From the NCBI RefSeq assembly GCF_047663525.1, contig NC_092594.1:38754001-38818000 (forward strand): a DNA stretch of 64,000 bases, read 5' to 3'. The translations under genes and the position numbers were made by a program. This DNA comes from Anas platyrhynchos (lineage: Eukaryota > Chordata > Aves > Anseriformes > Anatidae). Every line of letters starts with the position of its first letter. The stretch's first letter is position 1. A model generated the notes under the pieces. The model saw nothing but the letters and a program-made list of their open reading frames with translations. It was not told the origin of the DNA and ran no database searches. Positions 50,366 through 63,094 of the stretch are shown one piece after another.

Positions 50366-53300
50366 GCATAAGGGATTTCTGGAGGTACTTGAGTACCACC
50401 TGCTGCCTGGTGCAGCTCTGTCACCAGTATGGGCTCAGGCCAGCCACAGCTTTGTCTGTCTTCAGCCTTAACCCTACAGCACATCCCCAGAAGAAATGAA
50501 ACCCTCCTGTCCCTCCTGGGGACTGCAGGGAAGGTGGAGTCCATCCCAGCACGGAGCACCAGAGCTCCCTTACAGCTCCCTCCTCTCCTTGCTGCAACAG
50601 CTCCAGCCCCGGCCTCAGCCAAAAGCAAAAGGGTGCCCATTCAACACACCTTCTTCCACTGCTTAATGCAAGTGGAAACTAAATTTGTCCTTATTCTGTT
50701 AGCACCTATGCCTTTTGGTTAACAGCGGAGATTTTGAACGCCGTGCAAAAACTCCATGTTGCTATGGTTATAGCACAGCCATTGCCAGTCTCTAGAAGTA
50801 GCCATAAATGAGAAAAAATCCAGGGGATGGTATGAAAGTCATTCAGCATCATCTTCAAGCAGCACTGGCTTTTCAAATACTTCCCCTGCTGTCAGTCAGG
50901 GAGTGAAGGTGGCAAACTAGGTGAGTGGCATCGTCTTAGTTCTAAGTAATATAAAATTCATTTACAGCTGGAAACTTTTCAATTTAAATTATCTCCCAGG
51001 AGGTATCCAAACTAAAACTTTGGAACTAATTTGTACAAGTGTGTGCAGCTCCTTTACCCCCCCAAAGCTGAAGCTATCCATGTACTCTCTCATCTCCCCT
51101 CTTCCCTTCATTTTTTTACCCTGTCTTACCGGGCACCTTCTCGGCTGTAAGCACAGAACAGATCTCCAGATGATCACGAGTGGCAAGCCTTTGACAGTCC
51201 CCCAGCAGCAGCCGTGGCGTGGCTCCTCCAGGATGAGAAGGGTGTAGGCACCCGTCCGTCTGGGGACCATGGGCTCCTCATGCCAGCACCCCAGGGCACA
51301 GCACCAGGTAATTGCTGGTGCAGGTAATGGTGACTGACAATTTCATCTTTAAGCTATTTATCAGTTGGTGCTCTGCACATCAGGTGTCACGGGAACATGA
51401 CAACTCTTGTCAGTGAAACAAGAGAGCCTTGTGACAGGCTTTCAATTGAATTTCTTCACCCAGCACTCCCAGCATTAACACTATGTTAAAACAACTTCAT
51501 TCATTATTCAAAAAAGGAAAAAAACACCCAGTGAGATCCTGACAAAATATATAACTTTTCTGAATCCTAAAATGCACCTGATTTTGCTTCTTCAGTGCCA
51601 TCAGAATAACCTGTCTGGGTTCATTAAGAGCCGCTTTATTTGTTGCCAGTGAATAAGCCATGGGTCATTCTGCCAATGTGTGGGAGTCATTCGTTTGCGA
51701 TGAATGATTCATAACTCGGGCTGCTTTTTAATAAAATGCTCATGTTAAAATTCTACATATGCTCAGAAGAAAGAAATAAAAATTCCTCTCGATATTTTCA
51801 TTAGAATTTATAATAAATGACAACCCAGAGATTTATTCTCTTGTATGCCTCTCCTTTCTGCTGGTGCGCCATGCTTGTATACAGGCTTCACTTGGCTGCC
51901 CACCATCCCTAAAACTGTTCTGTGATGTTCCTCCCAAACAAACATTTTCGAGAGACAGTTAAGTTTGACTTTGATCTCGTTTAAAAAAAATAATACTGAA
52001 ATAGAAGACAAAGTAAAGGCTCCAGGAGGTGGCATTGTTTGTGTGCCTACTCTCCTAGAGAAAGACACAAGCAGCAGTCTCAGTAGTGCGGTACGTGAGC
52101 TCTCTCCACGGAGGAAGAAGCTGTGCATCATAACCAAGTCACTGTAGTTAGAAATTACACTGTATATTCATGACATGTTTTCTATAGCTCAGGAGTGTCT
52201 GATTTTGGAGTGAAACAGTGCACTCTTCCAAGGTGAAGCAGAAAACCTAGCCACGCTCTCCCAGATGTCCTGGGGAGAAGTTCTCAGACAAAGCCAAGAA
52301 ACAAAGCAGCGGCAGTAGCGGTGCTGAGAATTGATACGAGTTCTTGGCAGAGGTGTTTGCTGCCTTCTGTTGTTTCTCGTTGTCCCAATGAAGTAACACA
52401 GACAAGAGGCATGCCCCAGATACCCCAGGTCACCATAGTCACACTGCCACCAGGACACAGCAGCACATGGGGCAGTGCCGGACCCAGCCACCAGCCGAAC
52501 TTGAACTCACTGCACCTCTCCGGAGGCTGCTGGTAGCACCGGCTCTCATGGCAGAGCCCTGGGTCTCTGTTGGCTTTCACTATAGCAGGGTTTGTTCTGC
52601 ATCTTGCATTGTACCCCCTGGTAAGAGAGCCCATACATGAGATATCTGAGCAACAACCTGCAGTTAATTTTGGAAAATGTCTTCACTGCAGAGCAAAGAT
52701 TCCTTCTCCTGCTGCACCTTCAAAGGTTCTGCTTAATTACGCCGATTCCCCAAGCACTGGTAGGGGAGTGGGAGAGTGCAGTTGTGGTACTGCAGAGCTG
52801 CTTTCAACCTTCATCAGAGCGACAGCTTTCCCCAGCGTCCCTTACACAGAGAAGATGCCTTATCCGCTCCAGCTACTGTTCAGACGTGCTGGCTGCACCT
52901 GTTTACAGGGACTGGCTTCATGCTGAATTAGTATTCTGCACAGAACCACAAACTATAAATTATTATAGCAGGTCCCCAATGAATCCTTTATGAAATAAAG
53001 CATATTGTGCTTGAACCTGTCCATTTAAAGCCCCAATTAACAAATTGGTAACTGCTTCTCTCTTTCTCTTCACAGCTGCTGAATGGTGTGGTGCAGAGCC
53101 TGTTCAGCACCATAATGGCAATGAACAACAGGGCTTAACGCACTGCAGTTTGCTCTTTGATCCCAGCTCATTTGAAAAGGATTTACCAGAGAACTTGCTT
53201 CCCTTTTCTCCTATGTTTGTATCTTTTAAGAATATTTTTTTTTCCAGCAGATATTTTTCCCAGGGAAACTTCAGTAGTCTGTCTTTTCCTTGATGCTGGA

Positions 53301-54255
53301 TATCATTTGGTTTTATTAATGACTGCTGAGCCCTCTTGCTCTAACACTCCTCTCCAGCTTTATTTCTGGCCCAGGCAGTTCAGACACCCACAGATTTCTG
53401 CATCCCATCCAAACACTTTCTTCAGGGATACACTTGTTTGTAAAAAGACTTACACTTTTGACTTAGAGACCTCTCAGGATGGAGAATGACCCATCTCCTG
53501 CTAACCTGTTTCAATGTTTATTTTTTAAGGAGTGTATACTGTCTTATATATTTTCTAGGTATTGGACCTTTATTCTTTGTTTGTTGGATCCAAATACCTC
53601 AGAAAACCAATTTTTGTACCCAGAGACCCTGCCAATCTCTCTGGTTTTTGTGGCAGGGTGCTGTAAAGTCAATAAAATAAGAAGTAAGAGTACTCTTGAG
53701 ATTTAATAGCCACCGAAGTACTAGTCTAACTCCACTGTCTTCAATAGCACTGCAGTGGAGAAGTGACTCTAAAAGAAAGGTCAAGATGTTCTGGTTTGCT
53801 TGCTTAGAAGGAAGAGAACTAAACAGAATATAGGCAGATGGATATGAGGTCATTCAAAACTCAAGGAACACAATGAAGTGAATTGGATGGAAGTTTTGTG
53901 GCAGTCATTGCAACGGAGCTGATGCCTCTCTAAGTTGCATGGCAACGTGCTCAAGACAAAAATAAAACATCCATATGTCTTTGAAAATCTTTGGATTTAT
54001 TTCTGCGGTAAAATAAACTTTTTTCTTTGTTTAAGGTTAAAGTGTCCTGAGAAAAATTGGTAATCCCACTAGCACTGGAAAAAGTTACTAAGTCTTGAAC
54101 TTTTCAAGCATTCCTGTGTATAGATCGTGCACTTCTATTCCCACTGCCTCTTCATCTGCTCTGCTCTGCACCTGGCCATTTTCTTCTCAGCTTTGACTGA
54201 TCTCGATGCTTTCCTTTTAAAGCTGTTCTTCCAATTCTTTGGTGGTTTTTAAACC

Positions 54256-54256
54256 T

Positions 54257-54288
<32 letters not shown>

Positions 54289-54289
54289 T
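54256..54289. repeat. Poly-T tract
   Basis: 34 bases, all T except one C. Confidence 0.9.
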
Positions 54290-55284
54290 CAGAATATTTT
54301 TAATGGCTGGGGAAAGTTCTTCAAATCCTTCCTATGAAGTGGAACTCTCAGAGCGTTGGTCTTGCCTTTGCAAACTCTGCTGAGTGCCAACCTGCTTCTT
54401 GAAACAGCTCTGGTTTTGTTGGTGAAGCCTGCTCTGTAGTCTTCAAAGCCAGTGGAAACACGAAGAGCGGCCCCTCACAAACACATGACTGTGGTGCTTC
54501 AAAGCACTCCGGTGCCAGAGATGCTGAAGCCTAGCAGGCATATGAACTGTGAATTGTCTTTGCTCACTGCTTGGAGCTGTCCTGGGGAGAACAGCTATAA
54601 AAGTGCCAGTACGGTCCTTTTGCAGTTTGCTCCTCAAGCAAGAAGGCCGGTGGCTGGGTCAAGGAGGAGTGCGAGCTCAGGAACCAAACCTTGATCTCCC
54701 TGTAGTGAGGGCCAAGGGCGTGCATACAGACGAGCCCCTTCCCCCTCGCACACAGCTAGCCAAGTGCTGGGACTTCAGCAGCCTCCCGAAGGGATCGACC
54801 CATGTTAATGGATGTCTACATGGGCATGAGAAATTACTGCCTACTAAAAACAAGCTCACGGACATCGCGGGGCGGCATTACCGACAGTTACTACCAGTCT
54901 TTCCTGAACAAAGCCACTGTTTAATGACTGGGAACCATCAAAAAGCTCAGAGACTGGTGGCCAAGTCTTGGCCCAAGCTGGAAGCATTCCCTGCAGCCCG
55001 GCAGCTGCCCTCCAGCTCCGTGTTGTCCCCCCGAGCGACCCCATTGTGTGTGGTGCTGGTGGGCTCTTGGGAGCAAACCGCTGCTTGCTGTCAGGCCGAC
55101 TGCAGTGGTGGGGCTGGAAACCCTTGCCCATCCCAAGGTCTCCAAGTACTGAGGGAGGACTTTGTGTCTCAGTACAATGTCCAAGTGTCTTTTGTTACTT
55201 AGGAGACGAGTAAGGAAGAACCACCAAAATGGCTGTCGGTGCCTGTGTTGACCACTGCCCAGTGCCTGCTCGCCCTGTCCCTAA

Positions 55285-55394
55285 CTCAGTGGGACCAGCA
55301 GTCCCAGTGGGACCAGGCTGTCCCAGTAGGACTGAGCTGTCCCAGTGGGGCCGGGCTGCCCCAGTGGGCCTGGTCTGTTCCAGTAGAGGCCGAG
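55285..55394. repeat. 19-bp minisatellite, about 5.8 copies
   Basis: The unit CCCAGTGGGACCAGGCTGT repeats imperfectly with a constant 19-bp spacing (copies begin at 55285, 55303, 55322, 55341, 55360 and 55380). Because 19 is not a multiple of 3, the overlapping short ORFs show shifting repeats and are not evidence for a protein. Confidence 0.9.
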
Positions 55395-58051
55395 CACCGC
55401 CGCCATTTCCAGCAGGTGTCACCATGGCGCTATGAGTCCCTTCCCGGCCTGCCCGCACCGCCTTGTGAACGGGCCATAAATATTCAGTACCGAGTACACT
55501 GAGATGTAAAATAGCAGGTGCAGCAAATCTGTGGCGGGGACACGTTTAATGGGTGAAGGATTCAGTATTCTACTGAGCAAACAACTGTATATAAAAAGTC
55601 CATCTGTAGCCTTTTATGTGTTGTTGTTTTTTAATTTAAAAACACAATTTATTTTTAAAAATACAGATATTCTTGTGGAAGATGGCTTTGTGTAATTAAA
55701 TGGCAAAATTGATTAAAGCCATTGACAAAAATGTAAATATTTGAGTAATTTTAGGTTTCATGTACGTACATTCAGAACAAAAAACTTGTTCTATGAAGTT
55801 CTGCATGTTCCATTCCCTATGATAAAATTCTTGCTAGTAATTACGGTTTTTCTCTTGGCCTATTCTTCCTTTGCTCCCATTTTCTCCACTCTTTTTTTCC
55901 CCTAGCTCCTACAGATCCTTATGCTTCAAAAGCAGTTCTTCATTTTAAGAGGAAATGCTGCCACATCTCTCTGCTAGCCAAGTACCTCAGCAACTTCCAT
56001 CAGTGTAATGTACTGGAAAACAATGCCAAGCATTTTCCCCATAATGCATTCACAACACCCCCAGTACTTGTCTTATCTTTCATTGGCTACAGTTCATAGA
56101 AATCTTGACTTTTACACAGTAAAAGTACACAGTAAACTTCCAATATTTATATGAATGTATGTTTTACAGATCTGATTTAATCTGAAGTTGGTGGATGTCT
56201 TGACTTATACCAGAAGCTTTCCTGCTCACCAGATCTTCCCCTCCTTCATATTTGTGATGGCTGAGATTTTATCAACAAAACTGTTTTGATCAAAAACTAC
56301 TTAATAAAGATAATTTCATTAGCTACTTTCTGAAATAACTGTATCTGTAGCTAATGTGCCAGCCCAAATTCAAAGCTAGAATAAGTAGGCAAAACTTACT
56401 GGAAAGCAAAGATGAATTTACCCGATCTATCCGAACTTACAGACAACAATCTAGCACGCAAGGCTGCATTGACATGATGCCAGCCAGCAGCTGCCTGGAC
56501 ACCCGGTGAAGGCCTTAGGCCTTCCCCTGCCTGAAGTGTCTGCATTGGTTTATATGGCAACTGCTCAGAAAGTTACAGCCAGTATATCTCATCGCCACGA
56601 CTGTTGGGAAACCACAAGGGTTCCTTTCTATTAGATGCTGAAAGCAGTCTGCCAACTGCAAGCCAGTATTTCAGTTCTCTGTGGAGAAGGCTGTGCAGGG
56701 TGCCATCTAGACTGCATGCCACCCAGAGAGCTGCCAATGCCACTGCCTATACTCAGGGCCACTGGGGAACATCAGGAGAAAAGGCAGCTGTGGTGTGGGA
56801 CTGGGTTCTCGTCCTTCTCTAATGGGAACCTCCATATCTCCTGTGGTTGGGTAATATCTTGAGGCTGATCCAGATCCACAGAGATGTTTGTATGCCACAG
56901 TGAGTACTGAATGGGGTCCCACGGGAATGCACTCTGCTGGCCAGCCATACACAAGGAGAATAAGATTTGCTCCTTAAACAGAGGAGTACTGCAAAGCATC
57001 CCTGTGGAAGCAACACGGCCTCCTCTCCAGCCAGAGGGTGGTGGTGTGGTAGAGAAGGAATGTGGGAACTGGAGGCTTATTCTGCATCCACACAGGGTAA
57101 ACCCTGCCCAACACCTGAGGTTGGGCCCGTAGGATCATCTTCCATCTCCCATTACAGCAGCTGTCCCTGTTTCATTCATCGATCAAATGAGTAAAGAAAG
57201 GGATGATCAATCAGTCATACTTTTGAAGACCTACACAAAGCAATGATACAGTTGATTAAACCTTGTTATCAAAGTAAAGTTAACAGAAGTTAATTAGAAA
57301 GCTTAAAAAGAAAATCTTGTGTGCTATCATAAGAACACTCCGACTTGACAAGAATGCACTGAATTGCTTAATCAGAATGAGAATCGCGGACACATACCAT
57401 GTTTCAAATTTTGCCTGTGAAAATACTACCCAGGTAAGCTGCTCTCAGAACATTTTTTTTTTTTTTAAAAAGAATTAATTAATGGCTATAGGCAACAGAT
57501 GCTTCACAGATATTTCCATGAATACATTTAATTATAAAGGTGCTGTGACTACTATGAGCAAAGCAGGTCTTCTGGCAGGGTGTGACAGCCAAAGGGTAGA
57601 GAGAAAGACATTTTTATGGGGTTTGCAGAGCTCCCTGGCAATGCTAACCTGAAGTCAGCAGTCTAAAGGAGGACTTCAGCCTTCTGGAGGTGACCATCCT
57701 GCTTAGGAGACTGGAGAAAGAGCTTCTGATTCATCAGGTGACTGTACAAGAAGTAGTGGGCTCCATGGGTGTAGCTCGAGAGTAGCTACAAGGGTGTAGT
57801 GAGAGCTTCAGAGGACAGCCAAGGCAGAAAAAGACTCTCCCTAAAACACAGGGCTGAGATTCCTTGCAAACATCCGTTAAATGAGCGAGGGAAAACTAAC
57901 GGACTCGGTTGAGCAAGGCAAAGAACTATGAATGATGAAGAAATATTTTTTTGACTATTCGCATTTCTGGAGGAACTTCTAAGCGCCCAGCCCTGACCTA
58001 TCTTTAATGAAAGCTCTTGCATTTGCCCAAACCATCATCTCCTTAAGATCA

Positions 58052-58440
58052 CTTCACAGGTTCACAGGTTCACAGAAGTCTAGACTGATTGAGGCAGGAG
58101 GCACCTCTGGGTGTCCCCCCACCCTGAGCAGGGCCCAGCCCCAGCCCCAGGCCACCCTGGAGCTCCCCCTGAGGCCCCCCAGCACCTCCTGGTCCCTGCA
58201 CAGGGCTCAGCACCTGCCTGGCACAGCGGTGCTGCCCGGGGAGCCTCCGGGCCATGCTCAGGGCCTCCTGTCCTGGCACTGCAGAGCCCATCCCGTCCTC
58301 CCGCACCTCCACCAGGTGCTGGTGGGCACGGGTGTCCCCCCAAGCCTCCCCTTCCCCAGGCTGAGCAGCCCCAGCTCCCCCAGGCCCTCCTGCACAGCGG
58401 TGGCCTCATGCTGGGCTCTCCCCAGCATGCCCAGGTCTGT
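58052..58440 (-). mobile_element. CR1 LINE fragment, GC-rich and degenerate
   Basis: It begins with three copies of the 8-bp unit TTCACAGG, the CR1-type 3' microsatellite in reverse orientation. GATTGAGGCAGGAGGCACCT follows and, near 58350, CCTTCCCCAGGCTGAGCAGC, which is the reverse of the FSLEKRR segment. No intact reading frame remains. Confidence 0.75.
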
Positions 58441-61400
58441 CGTGCTGGGAGGCTCGGTGTACTTCTGTATACCCTGTATACTTGATTTTAAACAACAGTA
58501 GCTGGCACTTTAAAAGACAAATTGTCACAGATTCTTCAGCAAACTTCATACCCAAATGACTTAATTGCCATTTTTTGAGAAGCATTTTCAGAGTAACTCT
58601 AGTCCAAGTAAACTTCAGCTAGGGATATCCTTTGTATTCAGCCTTTTTGCTGTGTAAAGTCTATTTTATCCCATATTTTTGTGGGGTAAACCTGGGGCAT
58701 AGTGGCTCAGTATACTAATATGGGCAAACAAAGAGCGCAATCATGATTTACGGATAAGCTTACTTTTTTTTTTTTTTTTGTAAGCTGACTTACGTTCCTA
58801 TTGTATTACAGTCACTTTTGATCAATAATGAAAATATGTCCCTCTTATCCCCCGCAAAAAGCTTTTTATTTTCTGGCATGTTTAAGGAAATGATCTGGCA
58901 TGTATCTATAAAGACAACAATAATTGCCATGAGCTTACCGTTGTTTATGCAGAAGAAATTTCTCAGTTATTCATGGTGGGCTGTCAGATGTAAGACATCA
59001 TGCAAATGGAGTGGATCACAGAAATAATTCTAGTATGGCTAGAACAGAACTTCAAAAATATTTATCTTACTAAGAAGAAAATAAAGAAAATGATACAGTA
59101 CCTTTGCAGAAGCAATAAAGATGTACCACAGCATTATCTACAGTCGTTCACAAAGATCACTTGATTGCAATAGCAAAGTGCTGTGAAGTACTGCATGGTT
59201 AAAATGCACTGTCTTGATACAACAGAAGTTTTATAAATATATACAACATCATTAACTATTTTTATATTTACTAATACATACTAACAATCACACTTTCAAA
59301 TGAGATAATTAAAGTCTTAATTTGGAAGCACATACATTTATCTGTTTTATCTGTGATATTTCAAAATATGAAAATATTCATGTTCTAATAATTGGCTGTT
59401 ACTGCACTGCTAATCCATTAACTACTTGTCTGCGGTCAAGACAGTGACAGGCTGAATCACGATAAACAGGAAAATGTGTTCCAAGTACTAAAATCAGATG
59501 GGTTGAACTTTGACTATGCATCATCATTTGCAGTTGCTGCTGCTAGTGTTAACTTTGGGAAACACTATATTGCCCACAAATTAATAACAAATGAGAATAA
59601 ATGCTGTTTCCAGAAGATGCTAAGCATAACTGAAAAGGAGGAAATTGACAAATAAATAGTCATGTTTATGAACTGTTTGAAAAAGACTGTGTTGCATGAG
59701 GTGTAGTAGTGTAGGTGTGGTTGTGTGCATGTGTGAATGTGCATGACAAAAGAGATCTGTATTGCTACCTTCAAATCCAACTCTTTGTTCTTTAAAACCT
59801 GGCTAATTTGTTATTCTCAGTCCTACCTCAAATACAACAGCAGGAAAAAATACATCAGATTACTCCCTCCTGTATCTTTGAGTTGTGTATAATATCTTAA
59901 ACCCACCCTTTCTGGCCATTTGCATACTCTTGAGTATCATTGCAGCGGGAGAGGTCAAGTTTGTAATTTATCCTTTCAGGGTAAGGCAATACCAGTGGCC
60001 AGCCCAGACGACTGGTGGAGAATGAGCACTTCTGACCCATCGTGCTGAGAGAGAACTCTCACCGGATAAAACACCTCTGAAAGCAATTAATCAGAGCTGT
60101 AAATCCATTTCCTAGACATCCACTGCTCCGTACTTCTGAAAAGATGTCATAAAATGTTCATAAATTTTTGTTGCTATGTATTATATTTTTGTTGTTGCAT
60201 TTTAGCTATATTTTTTTCCATTAAAATGGAAGTCATCTGCATATCATTTGTTCCAGGATTAGCTCTTTTTATTTTATTTTCCCAGCAGACTGATTGTCAG
60301 TTATGTTTCAACAGTTTCAGCCACTGATGAATTCCTATACAGCTGCCTGGGCATCTGTGGCAATGAAATATGAATGTGTTTCAACAAAATCCAAAGACTT
60401 TTACTAGAGGTGGCATTTATCCATAAAAATAATTTTCTGGAAAATATTTGCATGTTCTTAAAACATAGCTTGACAAATTATTTAATTTAAAGCTGGTTTG
60501 TCCTCAAGAAGCTGTAGAAATTATTGTTTGGAGCCTGGTTACTATGTTAAAACAAAATAAAACAAAACAAAACACAACAACAGCAACAAAAACACCTCCT
60601 CTTTTTAAGAAGTTTTTATATTTTAAGCTTCATTGTCACAGAAGTCAGAAGATACTGATTTCAAAGTTGGAGACATATAAGAAACAAAAAAGTCCTCCTC
60701 AAAGATGTGATACATAATGCTATATGAAGTCCTGAGCTTGGGGAAAAAAGGAAAGAATAAGAATGGAAAAAAGGATTATTTTTAGTGTGTTTTGATTTCA
60801 TGTGCTTATGATTCAATGCTCTGTGTATTAAAGATAGATACCTGGAGGTGATAGAGTCTGTGTGGATATTTCTAGAGATTAATATCCACATCAGACTAAT
60901 ATAGGTAAAGAGAAGCCATTTCTTTTTACCTAGAAGAGATAGAGATTGTATATAAATCTTGTGGGAAAACAGTACATAATCTTTTTCTAAAGCACTCTCT
61001 AAGGAGGAAAAAAAAATAATTCTGCAATGCAAGGTGAACTGAGTGACAAATAGCGTCTGGAGGTACAAAATCAACAGGCTGGCCCTGTACCAAGCCGACA
61101 GGCAGCCCCGCACATGCTGTGCTAAGGCATCCTGGCCAAGCCCCAAGTCAGAGACCCGATGTCCCCGCTGCAGGAGCACAGGTATTGCAGAGGTGCCCGC
61201 TGGGACCCTGCAGTGCCAGGGGACCTCCCGTGAGTGCCCGTCTGTCAGCTCCCTCTGCACCGAGGTGTGGAGGAGCACACAGGGGAGTGCAGCTCGACAC
61301 CGCGGGCAGCAGGAGGGATCATCCATGGTGAGCTGGTAGCTGAGCTTGAGCTGCTGCTGCTGCCGTGCATCTCACCAATGCACCTTTCTGTAAAGGCACA

Positions 61401-63094
61401 AGACTGTCAAAGAGTAATTCCCCCTCATGCGTGTGAGGTGGAGTGTGCTTGAGTGGCCATTTCATAAGAAAAAGTGACTTGCAGGTGTCTTGGTTCCTAA
61501 GACTGTAAAGAGCCCACAGTCACTACTCAGTACTTTCAGCTTTGTATCGTGCAGTCTCAGATAAGACTGCATGAAGCATAAATTACAGTGGAATTTGAGT
61601 TTATATATTCACAGTTGTCCAGGACTACACTGGACACCTACACTTCCATCTTCCTATTTAACAGTGAGAAAAGGCAAAACATAGGATGAAATAAGTTTTT
61701 TGTCAGTTTGTGTTTGAGGAATGTTCCTCTGCTTTCTGGAAATGCCCAAGGAGATCCTCAGAAGACACTTAGCTGCAAACTAACTAAACTGTGAATTCAT
61801 CATCATCCACCTCACTTCGTGTTAATCTTATCATTAAACAGCTGCTTTTAACGTTTAATAAAATATATTTTAAATTGCTGTAGCAACACTGTTTACTGTT
61901 TGCATTACCTCTCTCAACCAGGTTCATTAGCTGTCATTAGAGGCAGTTTACAGCACACATTTTGCACATAGACACACTGAGCAATAATCTGCACACAGTC
62001 CCATATGAACTTCAGCTGTTCCTTTCCACCTACCCCCACCTTCCTGAGGACTCTCTGAATTAAAGAAAGTGAAGATAAGGAGGCATGGGCACTCTGAAAA
62101 TGAGAGAGGTTTGACTATGCTAGTAAATTCCAAATTTCCTTAAAACTATAGTTCCTGTAGCTTTTAGAAATTCTTACATAAATCAATAAAGAGATTAAAA
62201 ATACAGGCACTTAGTAGCAAACACTCATTTATTTCATGTTTTAAAAGGAGATTACCAGATTTCTTTAATAAAGTTACCGTGTTTCAGTGCCTTAGAACAG
62301 CAGCTTGTAATTTTGTATTGTGACCTTCTATGCCAAACAGGGAACAACTCAAAATCCTCGTCTTACCCTGCTGAGTGGAACTTGGCATATTCCTTTCAGT
62401 AGTCTGGAAAGGCCAGTCTATACCTTACCCCAAAGAAAAAGACAATAATAATTTATTCAAATTTCTGTAGAGCAATGTTCCTACCACCCCATCCCCTTTT
62501 ACCCAGCCAATGACCAAGAGTAACTTTTCAAACTTTTTGAGTTTGCAGACACCTAAAATTTCTCTAGTCAAGGTGTGAAACTTTACATCTGCCAATGACA
62601 TCCAAATTCCCTAGGGTGAAGTGTGAGAGGCAGAGCTGCAAGGATGACATCCTGGTGTGTAAGAAGTAAGCTGTAGGTGGTAAGGCATGGAGATACCTGA
62701 CCTCACTCCTGCAAGGTGATCTGATGTGAGAGATGCCAAAAAACAAGCATGAAAATGCAGTGTGTTGGGAACAGAAGGAGGTATATGGCTGGGGAAAGTA
62801 TGGGACAATTTGAGAACTAATCTAATGTTCTTTTAAGGTTTGATTCATGGATTCAGATACACTGGAGCTAGTGTAATTTGTAGGATTTGTCTCGTTTAAC
62901 TTTACCTATCCAAAGTTAGTTGTCAGTTACACTAGCATTGAAGGCAATGAAGAGCAATAGCTTGAATGCCAGGGCATTCCCCCTTACCTGGGATCAGTGT
63001 CTGCATCTGGGTAGAATGGATTCACATTTAAAATTCAAACTGAGTAAAAAGATTGCCAAATGTAAGCAAGTGGATAAGAATATAACACCATTAT
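58441..63094. other. Intergenic, AT-rich, with one isolated GC/CpG-rich block
   Basis: Most of this stretch is strongly AT-rich with nothing recognisable. A block of about 300 bp at 61045-61340 is abruptly GC-rich and keeps many CpG. A 221-codon minus-strand frame (61326-60661) starts in it and runs into AT-rich DNA without any known domain. Confidence 0.55.
60549..60592. repeat. (AAAAC)n-like simple repeat
   Basis: An A-rich run of AAAAC/AAAAT and CAACAA units without other features. Confidence 0.85.

Larger units (their letters stand above)
48206..58051. other. Intergenic with simple repeats
   Basis: It holds the ATT microsatellite, a poly-T tract and the 19-bp minisatellite. The frame of 217 codons at 54549-55202 (plus) has no recognisable domain. 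The block at 56600-57130 is somewhat GC-richer with several overlapping short frames and could be an old unnamed repeat. Confidence 0.55.

Noticed and set aside
54549..55202. 217-codon plus-strand frame
   Set aside because: No domain, signal peptide or membrane segment pattern of a known family; opposite-strand frames overlap it.
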